A stretch of 56,835 nucleotides of DNA from Spirochaetota bacterium (GTDB lineage Bacteria > Spirochaetota > UBA4802 > UB4802). Both the position numbers and the translations under genes were made by a program. Positions 16,154-26,553 of the stretch are shown here, piece by piece; position 1 is the stretch's first letter; every line of letters starts with the position of its first letter. The notes under the pieces were generated by a model. It saw only the letters and a list, made by a program, of their open reading frames with translations. It was not told where the DNA came from and ran no database searches. The stretch lies in assembly GCA_040756435.1 (NCBI GenBank), contig JBFLZD010000019.1, positions 1 to 56,835 on the forward strand, in the 5' to 3' direction.

Positions 16154-16297
16154 CTACAGGAATTTACTCTCTATATTTTTCCTATAAAAATTCTCTATTT
16201 CCAGTGAAACTTTAGACATACCACTTGCGTTGTACTGTGTTACGTGCCCTTCCCAATACGTGCGCTTACTGTGGTGTGCTGTAGATGGTTTTTCCAT
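16154..16297 (-). pseudogene. IS66-accessory-like fragment
   Basis: A 47-codon frame beginning MEKPSTAHH and containing KRTYWEGHVTQYNASGMSK, which resembles the N-terminus of IS66 TnpA-type accessory proteins (W..HV.QW..SGLS..xYC). It breaks off into unrelated sequence after SKVS. Together with the fragment at 15945-16127 it shows that different IS remnants are stacked at the right end of the cassette array. The stretch 16298-16597 shows no convincing gene. Confidence 0.45.
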
Positions 16298-16597
16298 AGT
16301 TGTTTCCCTCCGTATGTACGTTTTTTACTTTACATTACATACGGAATATATGCATAGTTCTGTTCACCTGTAAAGATGGGGTTAATTTGACAGCTACATT
16401 TAAGATAGATGGTAAGATTACATTAGTGTACATGAGTAAAAGAAGAAAGATTACAAAGAAGTATTGGGTGATAAAAAATAATTTGTATTACTACTGCCTT
16501 TGGATGTGGTAAAAGATAGAGCGTTTTAATAAATAAAAGTTAGAGAATTATTATAGCGAATAAATGAAATGATTTATTTTTCGTATGAGGTTTATAA

Positions 16598-17488
16598 ATG
16601 AAAGTAACAAGAGAAATTAAAGTAACAAGTATTGTGTTATTTATGATTCTATTTCTATATTTAACCCTGCAACCGATGCTTGGGCAAGAAAAAGAAGATG
16701 TACAATGGATAGCTGAGCCACAATTTGATGAGGCGTGGAATTTCCACGAGGGAGTGGCACTTGTAAAGTATGGCGTTGCATATGGCTATATAGACGAGAA
16801 AGGCAAGTGGATAGCCAAGCCGCAGTTTGATAATGCGGAGGGTTTCTACGAAGGATTGGCTCGTGTTCAACAAGGAGGCAAATGGGGCTATATAGACAGG
16901 AAAGGCAAGTGGATAGCCAAGCCGCAGTTTGATGATGCGTCGATTTTTTTTGAAAATATGGCTGCTGTGCAACAAGGAGGCAAATGGGGATTTATAGACA
17001 AAAAAGGCAAATGGCTAATCAAGCCACAGTTTGATTATGCGGAGGATTTCAGTGAAGGATTGGCTTGTGTGAAACAAGATGGCAAATATGGCTATATAGA
17101 CAGGGACGGCAAGTGGATAGCCGTGCCGCAGTTTGATGATGCGTGGAATTTCCATGAAGGAGTGGCTCGTGTGCAACAGGGAGGCAAATGGGGTTATATT
17201 AAGAATCCATTACGTGCAGGTGAAATCGAAAAAAGCTTTGAAGCTGCAGGAATGCTGATAGGGACAGTGGAGTCCATAGAAGGTAAAACAGTCATTGTAG
17301 CATTGAAGGATATAAATAAACAGGTGAATTTGGGCCAGAAGCTGTGTTTGTATTCAGGCGAAAATATGATCATTATGCGTGCAAACTTTCCCATGATGAC
17401 AGTTATACAATGCAATGTAGTGAGTGGTTCCATTAAGGATATAAAAGCTGGGATAAAGGTGTATGCTTATAGGGAAGAGAAGAAGTAA
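16598..17488 (+). CDS. secreted WG-repeat protein
   Basis: A 296-residue protein. Residues 10-30 form a hydrophobic signal segment without a lipobox. Five WG/KWV-type beta repeats follow (W-I-A-x-P-Q-F-D ... G-G-K-W-G-Y-I-D-x-K-G), spanning about residues 36-205. The C-terminal domain (about 215-296) carries a GTVESIEGKTVIVAL...VNLGQKLCLY pattern, like small beta-barrel domains of secreted or flagellar-associated proteins. Predicted to be exported and to act by protein binding; ligand unknown. DNA identity between repeats is high, so copy number may vary. It is a single gene between IS debris and the first hairpin array. Confidence 0.85.
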   Translation: MKVTREIKVTSIVLFMILFLYLTLQPMLGQEKEDVQWIAEPQFDEAWNFHEGVALVKYGVAYGYIDEKGKWIAKPQFDNAEGFYEGLARVQQGGKWGYIDRKGKWIAKPQFDDASIFFENMAAVQQGGKWGFIDKKGKWLIKPQFDYAEDFSEGLACVKQDGKYGYIDRDGKWIAVPQFDDAWNFHEGVARVQQGGKWGYIKNPLRAGEIEKSFEAAGMLIGTVESIEGKTVIVALKDINKQVNLGQKLCLYSGENMIIMRANFPMMTVIQCNVVSGSIKDIKAGIKVYAYREEKK

Positions 17489-17634
17489 GGAGAGTAGAAA
17501 AGCATGGTTTAAGCTAAAGAGTAAGATTACGTAAAGATTTAGAGTAACAAAAAAGCAAAAAATATTTATCGTTGACAGTTTGTTTTGTTGCCACCTGGAC
17601 GAAACGAAAGCGAGTTTTTATTTAAAGGTGTGGA

Positions 17635-17901
17635 CAATAATGTCACCCCCTCCGGGGGTTAGGTAAGGTAGTGATATGCCTTTTACAATAATGTCACCCC
17701 CTCCGGGGGTTAGGTAAGGTAGTGATATGCCTTTTACAATAATGTCACCACCTCCGGGGGTTTGGCAAGGTAGTGATATGCCTTTTACAATAATGTCACC
17801 CCCCTCCGGGGGTTCTTAATGTTGGTGGCATAGCAATTGTTTAATAATAATGTCACCTCCACTGGGGGTTGCAATAATGTCATCCCCACAAGGGGTTGGG
17901 G
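17635..17901. repeat. tandem hairpin array 1
   Basis: Units start at 17635, 17686, 17737 and 17788 (exact 51-bp period), with degenerate units at about 17845 and 17872. Each reads CAATAATGTCACCCCCTCC and then GGGGGTT, where ACCCCC and GGGGGT form a stem with a three-base loop. The intervals (AGGTAAGGTAGTGATATGCC...) are copies of each other, so this is not CRISPR. The gap 17489-18087 holds no gene: it contains this array and, at its right end, the promoter region of the next gene. Confidence 0.85.
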
Positions 17902-18020
17902 TGATGTATGATGATTTACAGAATATACTAAATGTAACAGTTCAATCTTAATCCTGTAACTATTATTTAAATTACCTTTAGTTAATAATTTTTTAACTTC
18001 ATATCATTTTATTTATAGAC

Positions 18021-18055
18021 TTGATAAAAAGATATACGTATAATAAGTATATCAA
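18021..18055 (+). promoter_or_regulatory. palindromic promoter region of the BFD-like gene
   Basis: TATAAT (18039-18044) lies between the inverted repeats GATATAC (18031-18037) and GTATATC (18047-18053), with outer TTGATA/TATCAA (18021-18026 and 18050-18055). No good -35 lies 17 bases upstream, as expected of an activator- or repressor-controlled promoter. Operator function is inferred. Confidence 0.4.
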
Positions 18056-18087
18056 AATTTATCAGATAAATCAGGAGCGTATGTATT

Positions 18088-18243
18088 ATGAAAAAATATG
18101 TCTGTTATTGTTTTAAATATACTGAAGAAGATATCATCAACGATGTAAAAAATAATGGGAAATCTACTATTCTTGAAAGAATTGTTGCTGCAAAAAAACT
18201 GCAGCAATGTAACTGTGCAGTAAACCATCCTGAAAAAAGGTGA
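18088..18243 (+). CDS. BFD-like [2Fe-2S]-binding small protein
   Basis: A 51-residue protein with Cys6-Tyr-Cys8 and Cys41-Asn-Cys43, the ligand pattern of BFD/(2Fe-2S) domains, and the intervening EEDI...NGKSTILERI helix pair typical of stand-alone family members. Probable role: iron-sulfur-mediated electron transfer or iron release. ATG 18088 is preceded by AGGAG at 18073. An out-of-frame ATG at 18081 gives only a few codons. It lies about 75 bases upstream of rmuC and behind a palindromic promoter. Confidence 0.82.
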   Translation: MKKYVCYCFKYTEEDIINDVKNNGKSTILERIVAAKKLQQCNCAVNHPEKR

Positions 18244-18319
18244 TGTTTGCCTGATGTCCGCCGGGTTGTGGACAATTATAAAAATATGCGAAAAAATTAA
18301 AGTTGGGGAATAAAAAATT

Positions 18320-19354
18320 ATGGAATATCTTTTAATAGCAATATTTGTTGCGCTTGTTTTATTAATCATTCTTGTCATTATTCTTCTGTTAAAAGGGCAG
18401 CCGTCTGATGTTGCATCGCAAATAAACGCTGCGCTTGCAAATCAGTTGTTAACATTGCAGTCTGCTATTAATACTGAGTTGCATTCTGCTCGTCAGGAAA
18501 TAGCTGCTTCAAAAGATACTATCGCACAGCATACATTAAAGACAATTGAGACCATAAAAGAAATTGGGCAAACAATCCATTCAATTACGCGTCAGCAAGA
18601 AGAGGCCCAAAAGTTAGGGCAGTCGTTAAAAGATCTGTTGCAGGCACCAAAGCTGCGTGGCAATTATGGCGAGGCCATTCTGGAAGAAATGCTTGAACGG
18701 GTGTTACCAAAAGGTATATGGGAAGCGCAGTATGCTATTGATGGCAAAGAAAAAGTTGATGCAGTGGTAAAGATAAAAGATATGATTGTGCCTATTGATG
18801 CAAAGTTCCCCCGTGATAATTATCAAAAATATCTGGAAGCATCTGGTGAACAGGAAAAACGGAATTACTGGAATGCCTATGTGAATGACATCAAGAAGCA
18901 AATAAAAAGCATAAAAGAAAAATATATTAAACCAGAGAAGGGGACGGCGGAGTTTGCTTTGATGTTTATACCATCAGAGGCTATCTATTATGAAACTATC
19001 GCCGAAAAAAATTATTTAGGGATGCCTTCTGATTTATACCAGTTTGCTCAGGATAATAAGGTTATACCGGTAAGCCCCAACACATTTTATGCATTTTTGC
19101 AACTGGTTGTGGTGGGTTCGCGCAATTTAGAGATAATTAGAAGCGTAAAAAAAATTCAAACGGGATTATTGGAACTGGAACGTGCGTTTGAATTGTTTTA
19201 TACAAAATATGAGGAGATAGGCAGAAGCATTGAAAAAGCTGCCGAAAGCTACAGGGTGGGCGATAGTCATATAAAAAAATATAGAACAAAACTTGAAAAC
19301 ACTCTGAAACTGGAAGAACTTTCATCAACCGACGTTCCTATTCTTAAAGACTGA
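18320..19354 (+). CDS. rmuC: DNA recombination protein RmuC
   Basis: A 344-residue membrane-anchored protein: TM helix at residues 4-24, coiled coil at about 35-110, then the RmuC domain. The latter carries PKLRGNYGEAILEEML, VDAVVKIKDMIVPIDAKFP, AEFALMFIPSEAIYYE and VIPVSPNTFYAFLQ. RmuC limits inversion at short repeats and is thought to have a PD-(D/E)XK-like nuclease fold. Its position next to recCBD, and between two arrays of short inverted repeats, is notable. ATG 18320 follows GGGGAATAAAAAATT. Confidence 0.95.
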   Translation: MEYLLIAIFVALVLLIILVIILLLKGQPSDVASQINAALANQLLTLQSAINTELHSARQEIAASKDTIAQHTLKTIETIKEIGQTIHSITRQQEEAQKLGQSLKDLLQAPKLRGNYGEAILEEMLERVLPKGIWEAQYAIDGKEKVDAVVKIKDMIVPIDAKFPRDNYQKYLEASGEQEKRNYWNAYVNDIKKQIKSIKEKYIKPEKGTAEFALMFIPSEAIYYETIAEKNYLGMPSDLYQFAQDNKVIPVSPNTFYAFLQLVVVGSRNLEIIRSVKKIQTGLLELERAFELFYTKYEEIGRSIEKAAESYRVGDSHIKKYRTKLENTLKLEELSSTDVPILKD

Positions 19355-19583
19355 TCTGTTAAAAATTTGCCTCTTGGTATAAAAATTTTTAATGAAGGGA
19401 CATTATATGTCACCGGTGATTTTGTAAATTTATGTAAAGTATACTACAATTGTAAAATAAAAATTTCTTGAATACTGGCTTTACACTATGATACTGTATA
19501 CAATGCAATGTAATTGAAAACAAACTAAACAACATATTTTTAAATAAAGTATGAAAACATTACATCAATAGTTAATAAATTTT

Positions 19584-22500
19584 ATGATTCATCTTCATAC
19601 CAGCAACAATCTTGAATATTTATCACAAATATTGGGTGAGCATCTTTTTCGTGGGAAAAAAGATATTCTATCACAACATACCGTTATTGTACAAAGTTTG
19701 GGGATGCAGCGGTGGATTTCGCTGAAAATTGCTGAGCAGTTTGGTGTGTTTACAAACTGCCGCTTCCCTTTTCCTGAAAACTTTGCCCAGGAAATTTACA
19801 GGGCAGTGATTCCTGACTATGAACTATCGCCACTATATACTAATAAAGCACTGGTATGGCTTCTTTTTTCAATTCTGCCGCAATGTATAAATGAAAAACC
19901 ATTTGAGCAGGTTAAAAATTACCTTATGGTTGATGGTACTGTAAGCCAGATGCGATTATACCAGCTGGCTCACAGGCTTGCAAAACTGTACGATGAGTAT
20001 GTAGTGTATTTTTATAAGGATATATTGCAATGGGAAAAAAATCCAACAACTCAATGGCAGGTGCTCCTATGGCATTATATAAAGAACACAATTGCAGATT
20101 CAAAAATGTGCCATAAAGCACAGATACTTGAATATGCTCTGAAAGCGTTGCTGGATAGTAAAAATACACAGGCGTTGAAGGAAAAGCTGCCCGGGGAAGT
20201 TTTTTTGTTTGGTATCACTGTGCTGCCTGAATATTACATTACACTATTTAACGCAATAAGCAGCATAGTGGATGTACATATTTTTCAGCTTAATCCATCA
20301 AAAGAATACTGGTTCGATGTGCGCACCGAAAAAACTATCCTGCGTATAAAACAAAAGATAAAATCAAAACGTATTTCAATTGATGACCTGCATCTTGAAA
20401 CAGGTAATCCACTGCTGGCTTTGCTTGGCAAAGTGGGACAGGAATATATTGGGATGCTGCTGGATTACAACGTTAAGGAAAATATTAATGATGAAAGTAA
20501 CTATACGGTACCACCAAATAATACACTCCTTGCAAATATTCAAAATGATATTTACAATTGCATTGCACGGGGGAAAGGGGAACACAAAAAGCTTGAAGTA
20601 AAACCTGACGATAGGTCAATCACCATTCATTCATGCCATTCACCATTGCGTGAGGTTGAAGTATTGCGGGATTACATTATTGATATTCTCAGTACGTCAT
20701 CAGTTCTTCCCAATGACATAGTAGTAATGGCACCTGATATAGATGTATATGCGCCCTTCATTAAAGCAGTTTTTGATGAAGAGGTTATGAAAAAGGAAGG
20801 GTTGCCTGTATTGCCATTTTGCATTGCAGACCAGTCATTTAAAAATACCAGCCGTTTTATATCTGCATTTTCTGATTTGCATACAGTTTTAGCTGGCAGG
20901 CTTGAAGCAGATAAGGTTTGCGGACTACTTGATTATGACGAAATTGCAATCAAGTTTGGAATTGGAAAAGAAGGAGTGATGGCTTTTTGCCAATGGGTGG
21001 AAAAACTTAATGTAAAATGGGGTAAGGATGCTACACACCGCGCACAGTATACCAACACGCAAAGCAATGCGTTTACCTGGCAGTATGCTATTGAGCGGTT
21101 GCTTATGGGTTATGCCATCCCACAGGCAACAGGCCTGGTTGATGATATAATTCCATTTGACAGTGTTGAAGGTTTGCAGTCTGAAGTTTTGGGTTGCTGT
21201 ATAAATTTTTTAAACACGCTTTTCTATTTTTTTGATGAAGCTCAGAAACCTAAAAGTTTGGAACGATGGCTGGATTATTGCGACAATTGTATTCACACCA
21301 TGCTTGATATAGAGAATCATTCACGGGATTATGAAACTATACAGGAATTATTTTCATCATTACGGGCGATAGTTCCTGACATCAATCGCAATGAAGATAT
21401 TGAGTTTTTGGTTATAAAAAGCTGGATTGACGATTTCCTTGATGAGCAAAGGGTAAGTAGCAATTTTTTAAGCAAAGGAATTACCTTTTGCCAGCTTTTG
21501 CCAATGCGAAGCATTCCGTTCAAGGTTGTGTGCCTTCTTGGTATGAATGATGGTCAGTTCCCTCGAATGGACGAAAATATCAGCTTTGATATAATGCGCA
21601 ATGAAAAATATAAAGACAGCTTGCCACGGTGTATTCGCTCAAAACGAAATGATGATCGCTATTTGTTTTTAGAAAGTATTATTTCGGCAAAAGAGTATCT
21701 TTTTATAAGCTATCAGGGACAAAGCCCTATTGATTTAAGCGTAAAAGAGCCATCGATAGTTGTCAATGAATTGCTGGAATATATTGAGCAGGGTTATTAC
21801 ATACAGGGTGAAAAAGGTAATAAAATCAAAGATTTCCTTATTACTAAGCATCATTTACATCATTTCCATCCTGAATATTTTAATACTCACAGCAAATATT
21901 TTTCATATTCAAAAATGTGGCTGGATGAAAGTAAGACGCTGTGTGGTCAAAAGCAGAATTACCAACCGCTGATTGTAAAATCACTGCAATCAAATATACA
22001 AAATACAGCAATAACTATGGATGAACTTATTACCTTTTTTTATAATCCATCGCGCTATTTCATTAAAAAGGTTTTGGGTATCAATTTTAATGATACTGTC
22101 ATAGAATTAGATAGCGATGAACTGTTAGGTGTTACAGACGGATTGGATGAATATAGATTAAACAATGAGTTAGTTACATGGTGCCTTGATGGCAAGGATA
22201 TACAGCAGTTTGCTATCTTTAAAAAGAAGGAAGGCAGCGTCCCTGATGCCATTTTAGGTGATGTTATTATTAAAAAAGCACATGATGAAGTAAGTTATTT
22301 TGTAGATACGGTGAAGCGGTATTGCACAGGGAAAATGTCAAGCGATGAATTACAATATCATTACAATAATAGAATAACGCTGACAGGAAAACCTGATCTG
22401 TATGAAGGAAAACAGGTCTTTTGTCGTTATAGTGCTCTAAAGCCCAAAGACAGATTAAAGGCATTCCTGTGGCATATATTTGTATGTGTTACTCTGGAGC

Positions 22501-22910
22501 CTGGTATTACAACGTATGTTATAACAAAGGATAGAAAAGATCCTGTGCTATATATCAACATCAAGGCTGAAAAAGCAAAAGAGTTCCTGGATGCTTGCAT
22601 AGATTTATTTATTGAGGGAAACAGACGAATTATCCCATTTTTTCCCAATTTATCACAAGAATTTTATAAATCCAAACAGAGTACAAGAAGCAGTGATGAG
22701 TATATTGAGTATAATCTTGAAAGCTTATTTTATGGCAGAGTTGATGAAACATATAATCAATCTGAATATAGTGATCCGTATGTTAAACGAGCATTGTATA
22801 AAGTTAATATATTTAATGATGAAGCGCTTTATACTGAATTTAAGGATATTTCAACAAAAATTTTCAGTATGATAGATGAGTGTGAAGTGAAGAATGACAA
22901 AGATGAGTAG
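19584..22910 (+). CDS. recC: exodeoxyribonuclease V subunit RecC
   Basis: The 1108-residue RecC/gamma subunit of the RecBCD helicase-nuclease, which processes double-strand breaks and degrades linear foreign DNA. The N-terminus shows the family pattern (HTSNNLEYLSQIL, VQSLGMQRWISLKIAEQFG), followed by RFPFPENF and SCHSPLREVEVL, and the degenerate helicase block has CLLGMNDGQFPR. As is normal for RecC, the Walker A motif is lost and the protein recognises Chi-like sites. The 3' end overlaps recB by 17 bases. Start ATG 19584 has a weak ribosome-binding site. The 229-base gap before it holds no gene. Confidence 0.95.
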   Translation: MIHLHTSNNLEYLSQILGEHLFRGKKDILSQHTVIVQSLGMQRWISLKIAEQFGVFTNCRFPFPENFAQEIYRAVIPDYELSPLYTNKALVWLLFSILPQCINEKPFEQVKNYLMVDGTVSQMRLYQLAHRLAKLYDEYVVYFYKDILQWEKNPTTQWQVLLWHYIKNTIADSKMCHKAQILEYALKALLDSKNTQALKEKLPGEVFLFGITVLPEYYITLFNAISSIVDVHIFQLNPSKEYWFDVRTEKTILRIKQKIKSKRISIDDLHLETGNPLLALLGKVGQEYIGMLLDYNVKENINDESNYTVPPNNTLLANIQNDIYNCIARGKGEHKKLEVKPDDRSITIHSCHSPLREVEVLRDYIIDILSTSSVLPNDIVVMAPDIDVYAPFIKAVFDEEVMKKEGLPVLPFCIADQSFKNTSRFISAFSDLHTVLAGRLEADKVCGLLDYDEIAIKFGIGKEGVMAFCQWVEKLNVKWGKDATHRAQYTNTQSNAFTWQYAIERLLMGYAIPQATGLVDDIIPFDSVEGLQSEVLGCCINFLNTLFYFFDEAQKPKSLERWLDYCDNCIHTMLDIENHSRDYETIQELFSSLRAIVPDINRNEDIEFLVIKSWIDDFLDEQRVSSNFLSKGITFCQLLPMRSIPFKVVCLLGMNDGQFPRMDENISFDIMRNEKYKDSLPRCIRSKRNDDRYLFLESIISAKEYLFISYQGQSPIDLSVKEPSIVVNELLEYIEQGYYIQGEKGNKIKDFLITKHHLHHFHPEYFNTHSKYFSYSKMWLDESKTLCGQKQNYQPLIVKSLQSNIQNTAITMDELITFFYNPSRYFIKKVLGINFNDTVIELDSDELLGVTDGLDEYRLNNELVTWCLDGKDIQQFAIFKKKEGSVPDAILGDVIIKKAHDEVSYFVDTVKRYCTGKMSSDELQYHYNNRITLTGKPDLYEGKQVFCRYSALKPKDRLKAFLWHIFVCVTLEPGITTYVITKDRKDPVLYINIKAEKAKEFLDACIDLFIEGNRRIIPFFPNLSQEFYKSKQSTRSSDEYIEYNLESLFYGRVDETYNQSEYSDPYVKRALYKVNIFNDEALYTEFKDISTKIFSMIDECEVKNDKDE

Positions 22911-25900
22911 TGTTAATAACTTTTGCGATTATTCTTTAGATGGCATAAACTGTATTGAAGCAAGTGCAGGTACCGGAAAAACCTATACCATAAGCCATCT
23001 GTACCTGCGGCTTATTATTGAAAAAGGTCTTAGTATTGACAATATTCTGGTAGTAACATTTACTAATGCTGCTACTGATGAATTGCGCTCGCGCATACGC
23101 TTGCTTATTACAATTGCTCGTGATATGCTCGAAGAACGATGTGATGCATCAGTGCAAAAGAATTATGCAGAGCTCTATACCTATCTTCATTTGTTATGCA
23201 ATAAGGATATTTCCAATAACTATCGCACAGATAAAGAAACCATTAAAGAAAAATTACAGTTAGCATTAAGTGATATTGATAAAGCACATATATATACCAT
23301 TCACAGTTTTTGCAGCCGCACTTTAAATGAATTTGCTTTTGAAAGCCGCTCGCTTTTTGGAAGCCAGTTAGTTGAGAATGAATCGCCATATATTAGAAGA
23401 GTGGTTGAGGATTTTTATTATACAACAATTGCTCCACTGGGCGAAGAGTTTGTAGCATTGTTTTATCAGGGAAAAAAAGATTTTGTTAACTGGCTGTTAA
23501 AGCTTTTGCGTAAATTGCCTGATGATCCCCATATACGCATATTACCGCAGATTACGTTTGAACCACAAGAATTAAAACAACAACTGCATTTGCTTACCAA
23601 AAAAATTGAAACTATCCGTGAAAGATTTACTACAGACTTTGATGCAATTAAAGAAAATTACTACAAGGCGCTGGCTCAAAAAGTGCTGAATGGCAGGTCG
23701 TATAAAGAAGATGATATATTTATACTACAAGAAGCTATACTGATGCTTACTATATATACAGCGTTAGATGATGAGATAAATAAAAGTATTAATAAGTTTT
23801 CAATTTCAGGTTTTGTTTCAAAGTTGATAGGTCAATATAAAGAAGGTAAGAAAGCGTATGACTGGCATGAGTTTTTTAAACTTTTAGAAGAATGCAGAAA
23901 GATTATTATTAATATAAAGATACAGATTATTGCTGCGTACCGTGAATTTATTGATTACAGTGAATTGCAATATACACAGTATAGAGAAAGATGGAATATT
24001 ATTTCATTCAGGGATATTCTTAAAGATATGCAAAAAGCGTTAGCCCAGGGTACAGAAAGTCCACTGGCATTACGGGTACGGGCGCGCTTTAAAGCAGCAC
24101 TCATTGATGAATTTCAGGATACCGACCCATTGCAGTACAGCATTTTTACAACAATATTCAAAAAAGAAGGTTACACGCTCTATATCATTGGTGATCCAAA
24201 GCAGGCCATTTATAGTTTCAGAGGAGCAGATGTATTTGCCTACATTAAGGCTAGAAAAAGTGCTGATAATATATATACATTACATAAAAGTCACCGATCA
24301 ACTCCATCGCTTACCAGAGCTATCAATTATATCTTTGATCGTTTACAAAATCCTTTTATATTTAGTGAAATACACTATTATCCTGTTGAATCACAAATAC
24401 AGGATGTTGATTTTTTCAAGAACGCGCTTCATATATGGTTTATTGAAAACAATAAAGATAGATCCATTCCAATTGGTGTTGCGCGCAAAATTATAGCAAA
24501 AAATATGGCCAGCGAAATTTTAAAATTAGTGAAGAGCTCCATTACAATAAATGGAAAAACACTTCAATATAGTGATATAGCAATTCTGGTGAGCAAACAC
24601 ACTGAAGCTGAGCTGGTGCAAGGTGTTTTGCGACAATATGGTATTAATAGTGTTTTATATAGCAGACATTCAATATTTGCCACACCTGAAGTGTGGGAAT
24701 TGTTACACGTTCTTGAGGCAATACTGCATCCTTCGTCAACCACTGCAATAAAACGGGCAATGGTAACAAGTCTGTTTGGCTATTGTGGCAATGATATTAT
24801 CCAGATGGAACAACAGGGATCATTGGATGGCATTAAGATGCAGTGTGCAACATACTTAAATGTGTGGAAATCAAAAGGCTTTATTGTTATGATGCAGCAT
24901 CTTCTTCATGATGGTTCGATAGTTAATAAAAAAAATGATATAGATACAGTTGCAAAAAACATCTTACAGTACACTGATGGGGAAAGAGTGATAACCAATA
25001 TACTGCACTGTGCTGAGATACTGGCTGATACTGAACGAAGGAAAAAACTTGATCCTTTAACTCTTGTTGAATGGCTTAAAAGGGCAATGTATGTTGCAGC
25101 GGATGTTGAAGATCAGCAATTGCGTTTAGAATCAGACGCCAATGCTGTAAAGATTGTAACCATACATGCAAGTAAAGGGTTGGAGTATCCTATAGTTTTT
25201 TGCCCTTATCTTTTTAATGTTTCTTCATTAGATGAAATATTTGTTTTTCATGATAACGAGGATGATAATTACAAAACAAATATATCGTTTAAGTTTAATA
25301 AAAATCAAAATGAGGAAAAGACTTTATTGTTTGGAGATGATGAATATGAACAAATTAAATTTATTGCAGAATGCGAACAACTTGCAGAATCATTACGAAT
25401 TGCTTATGTTGCCATAACTCGTGCAAAGTATAAATGTTACATTGGATGGGGAAATATCAATACAACAAAAAAATCAGCATTGCGATATCTTTTTCATTTC
25501 AATAATAGTACGGATTCAATAGCAAACTTTATAAATGGTATTGACCGTACATCCGAAGAGTTGCTTAAAGATCTTAAAACTATTGAAGAGCAATCAGGTA
25601 GTGTCATTACAGTGCAGTGTATTAAAGACGAAGTACTGCCAGTACCTGGTACTGTGCAGTTACATCAGATGCAACCGCAATCAATTAAAACATTGAAAAA
25701 ATCCATCAAACCAGGATGGCAGCTTACAAGCTATACATCACTATCGTACAAAAGAGAGGATGAAAGAAGTGATGAGTTGCAAGCTCCGGTTATTATAACA
25801 GAAGAGATAAAAGAAAGATCTATTTTTACATTTCCTGCTGGGAGCATTCCCGGTTTGTGCATTCATAAGATTTTTGAAACAATAGAATTTGATGCTGATA

Positions 25901-26553
25901 ATAAGGAAATAGCACGGGCTGTAAGTGATATACTAAAAAAATACAACATTGATACAATGTGGACAGAAGTGATAGCAAAGATGGTTAACAATGTGCTTAC
26001 TGTGCCATTGAAGCCAAAATTTGCTTCTCTATCACGTATTCAATCTAACCGGCGAAGGAATGAGGTAGAGTTCTATTACCCCATAGAGCATCTTGACAGC
26101 AAACGATTGATACAGCTTTTCAGGGAACACAGTCTTTTTACTTTGAAGTATGCTAATGCTTTAGAACAGCTATCATTTGCTGATATTAGCGGTTTTATGC
26201 ATGGATATATTGATATGGTGTTTGAACATGAAAATGCCTATTACATTGTTGACTGGAAGTCAAACCTTCTTGGTACATCCATTGAAGCGTATCATATTAA
26301 TAAGTTAGACGATGCTGTTGGTTCACATCTGTATTTTTTGCAATATAGTATATATACGGTTGCCCTGCATAGATATTTAAAATTAGTGCTTGGAAAAACA
26401 TATAACTATGAAAAAAATTTTGGAGGTGTGTTCTATATATTTGTACGGGGTGTTGATGCTTCCAGCGGATGTGAATATGGAATTTTTTATCATAAGCCTG
26501 ATGCTACCTTTATTGGTAAGCTTGATAGTTTATTAGGCAGGGTAACTATATGA
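22894..26553 (+). CDS. recB: exodeoxyribonuclease V subunit RecB
   Basis: A 1219-residue UvrD-like 3'-5' helicase with a C-terminal nuclease. Walker A is ASAGTGKT (23-30), followed by VVTFTNAATDELRSRI; the Walker B region is LIDEFQDTDPLQY near residue 405, then GDPKQAIYSFRGAD. Motif V/VI segments are TIHASKGLEYPIVF and RIAYVAITRAKY. The RecB nuclease domain is intact: GFMHGYIDMVFEH and VDWKSN with Asp1120/Lys1122. The start is ATG 22894, inside recC, or ATG 22903. The stop overlaps the recD start (ATGA), so the three genes form a tightly coupled operon. Confidence 0.96.
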   Translation: MTKMSSVNNFCDYSLDGINCIEASAGTGKTYTISHLYLRLIIEKGLSIDNILVVTFTNAATDELRSRIRLLITIARDMLEERCDASVQKNYAELYTYLHLLCNKDISNNYRTDKETIKEKLQLALSDIDKAHIYTIHSFCSRTLNEFAFESRSLFGSQLVENESPYIRRVVEDFYYTTIAPLGEEFVALFYQGKKDFVNWLLKLLRKLPDDPHIRILPQITFEPQELKQQLHLLTKKIETIRERFTTDFDAIKENYYKALAQKVLNGRSYKEDDIFILQEAILMLTIYTALDDEINKSINKFSISGFVSKLIGQYKEGKKAYDWHEFFKLLEECRKIIINIKIQIIAAYREFIDYSELQYTQYRERWNIISFRDILKDMQKALAQGTESPLALRVRARFKAALIDEFQDTDPLQYSIFTTIFKKEGYTLYIIGDPKQAIYSFRGADVFAYIKARKSADNIYTLHKSHRSTPSLTRAINYIFDRLQNPFIFSEIHYYPVESQIQDVDFFKNALHIWFIENNKDRSIPIGVARKIIAKNMASEILKLVKSSITINGKTLQYSDIAILVSKHTEAELVQGVLRQYGINSVLYSRHSIFATPEVWELLHVLEAILHPSSTTAIKRAMVTSLFGYCGNDIIQMEQQGSLDGIKMQCATYLNVWKSKGFIVMMQHLLHDGSIVNKKNDIDTVAKNILQYTDGERVITNILHCAEILADTERRKKLDPLTLVEWLKRAMYVAADVEDQQLRLESDANAVKIVTIHASKGLEYPIVFCPYLFNVSSLDEIFVFHDNEDDNYKTNISFKFNKNQNEEKTLLFGDDEYEQIKFIAECEQLAESLRIAYVAITRAKYKCYIGWGNINTTKKSALRYLFHFNNSTDSIANFINGIDRTSEELLKDLKTIEEQSGSVITVQCIKDEVLPVPGTVQLHQMQPQSIKTLKKSIKPGWQLTSYTSLSYKREDERSDELQAPVIITEEIKERSIFTFPAGSIPGLCIHKIFETIEFDADNKEIARAVSDILKKYNIDTMWTEVIAKMVNNVLTVPLKPKFASLSRIQSNRRRNEVEFYYPIEHLDSKRLIQLFREHSLFTLKYANALEQLSFADISGFMHGYIDMVFEHENAYYIVDWKSNLLGTSIEAYHINKLDDAVGSHLYFLQYSIYTVALHRYLKLVLGKTYNYEKNFGGVFYIFVRGVDASSGCEYGIFYHKPDATFIGKLDSLLGRVTI

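Noticed and set aside
16300-16512. 70-codon open frame before the WG-repeat gene
   Set aside because: No ribosome-binding site, no family resemblance, odd composition (many Tyr/Cys/Trp), and overlap with IS debris.
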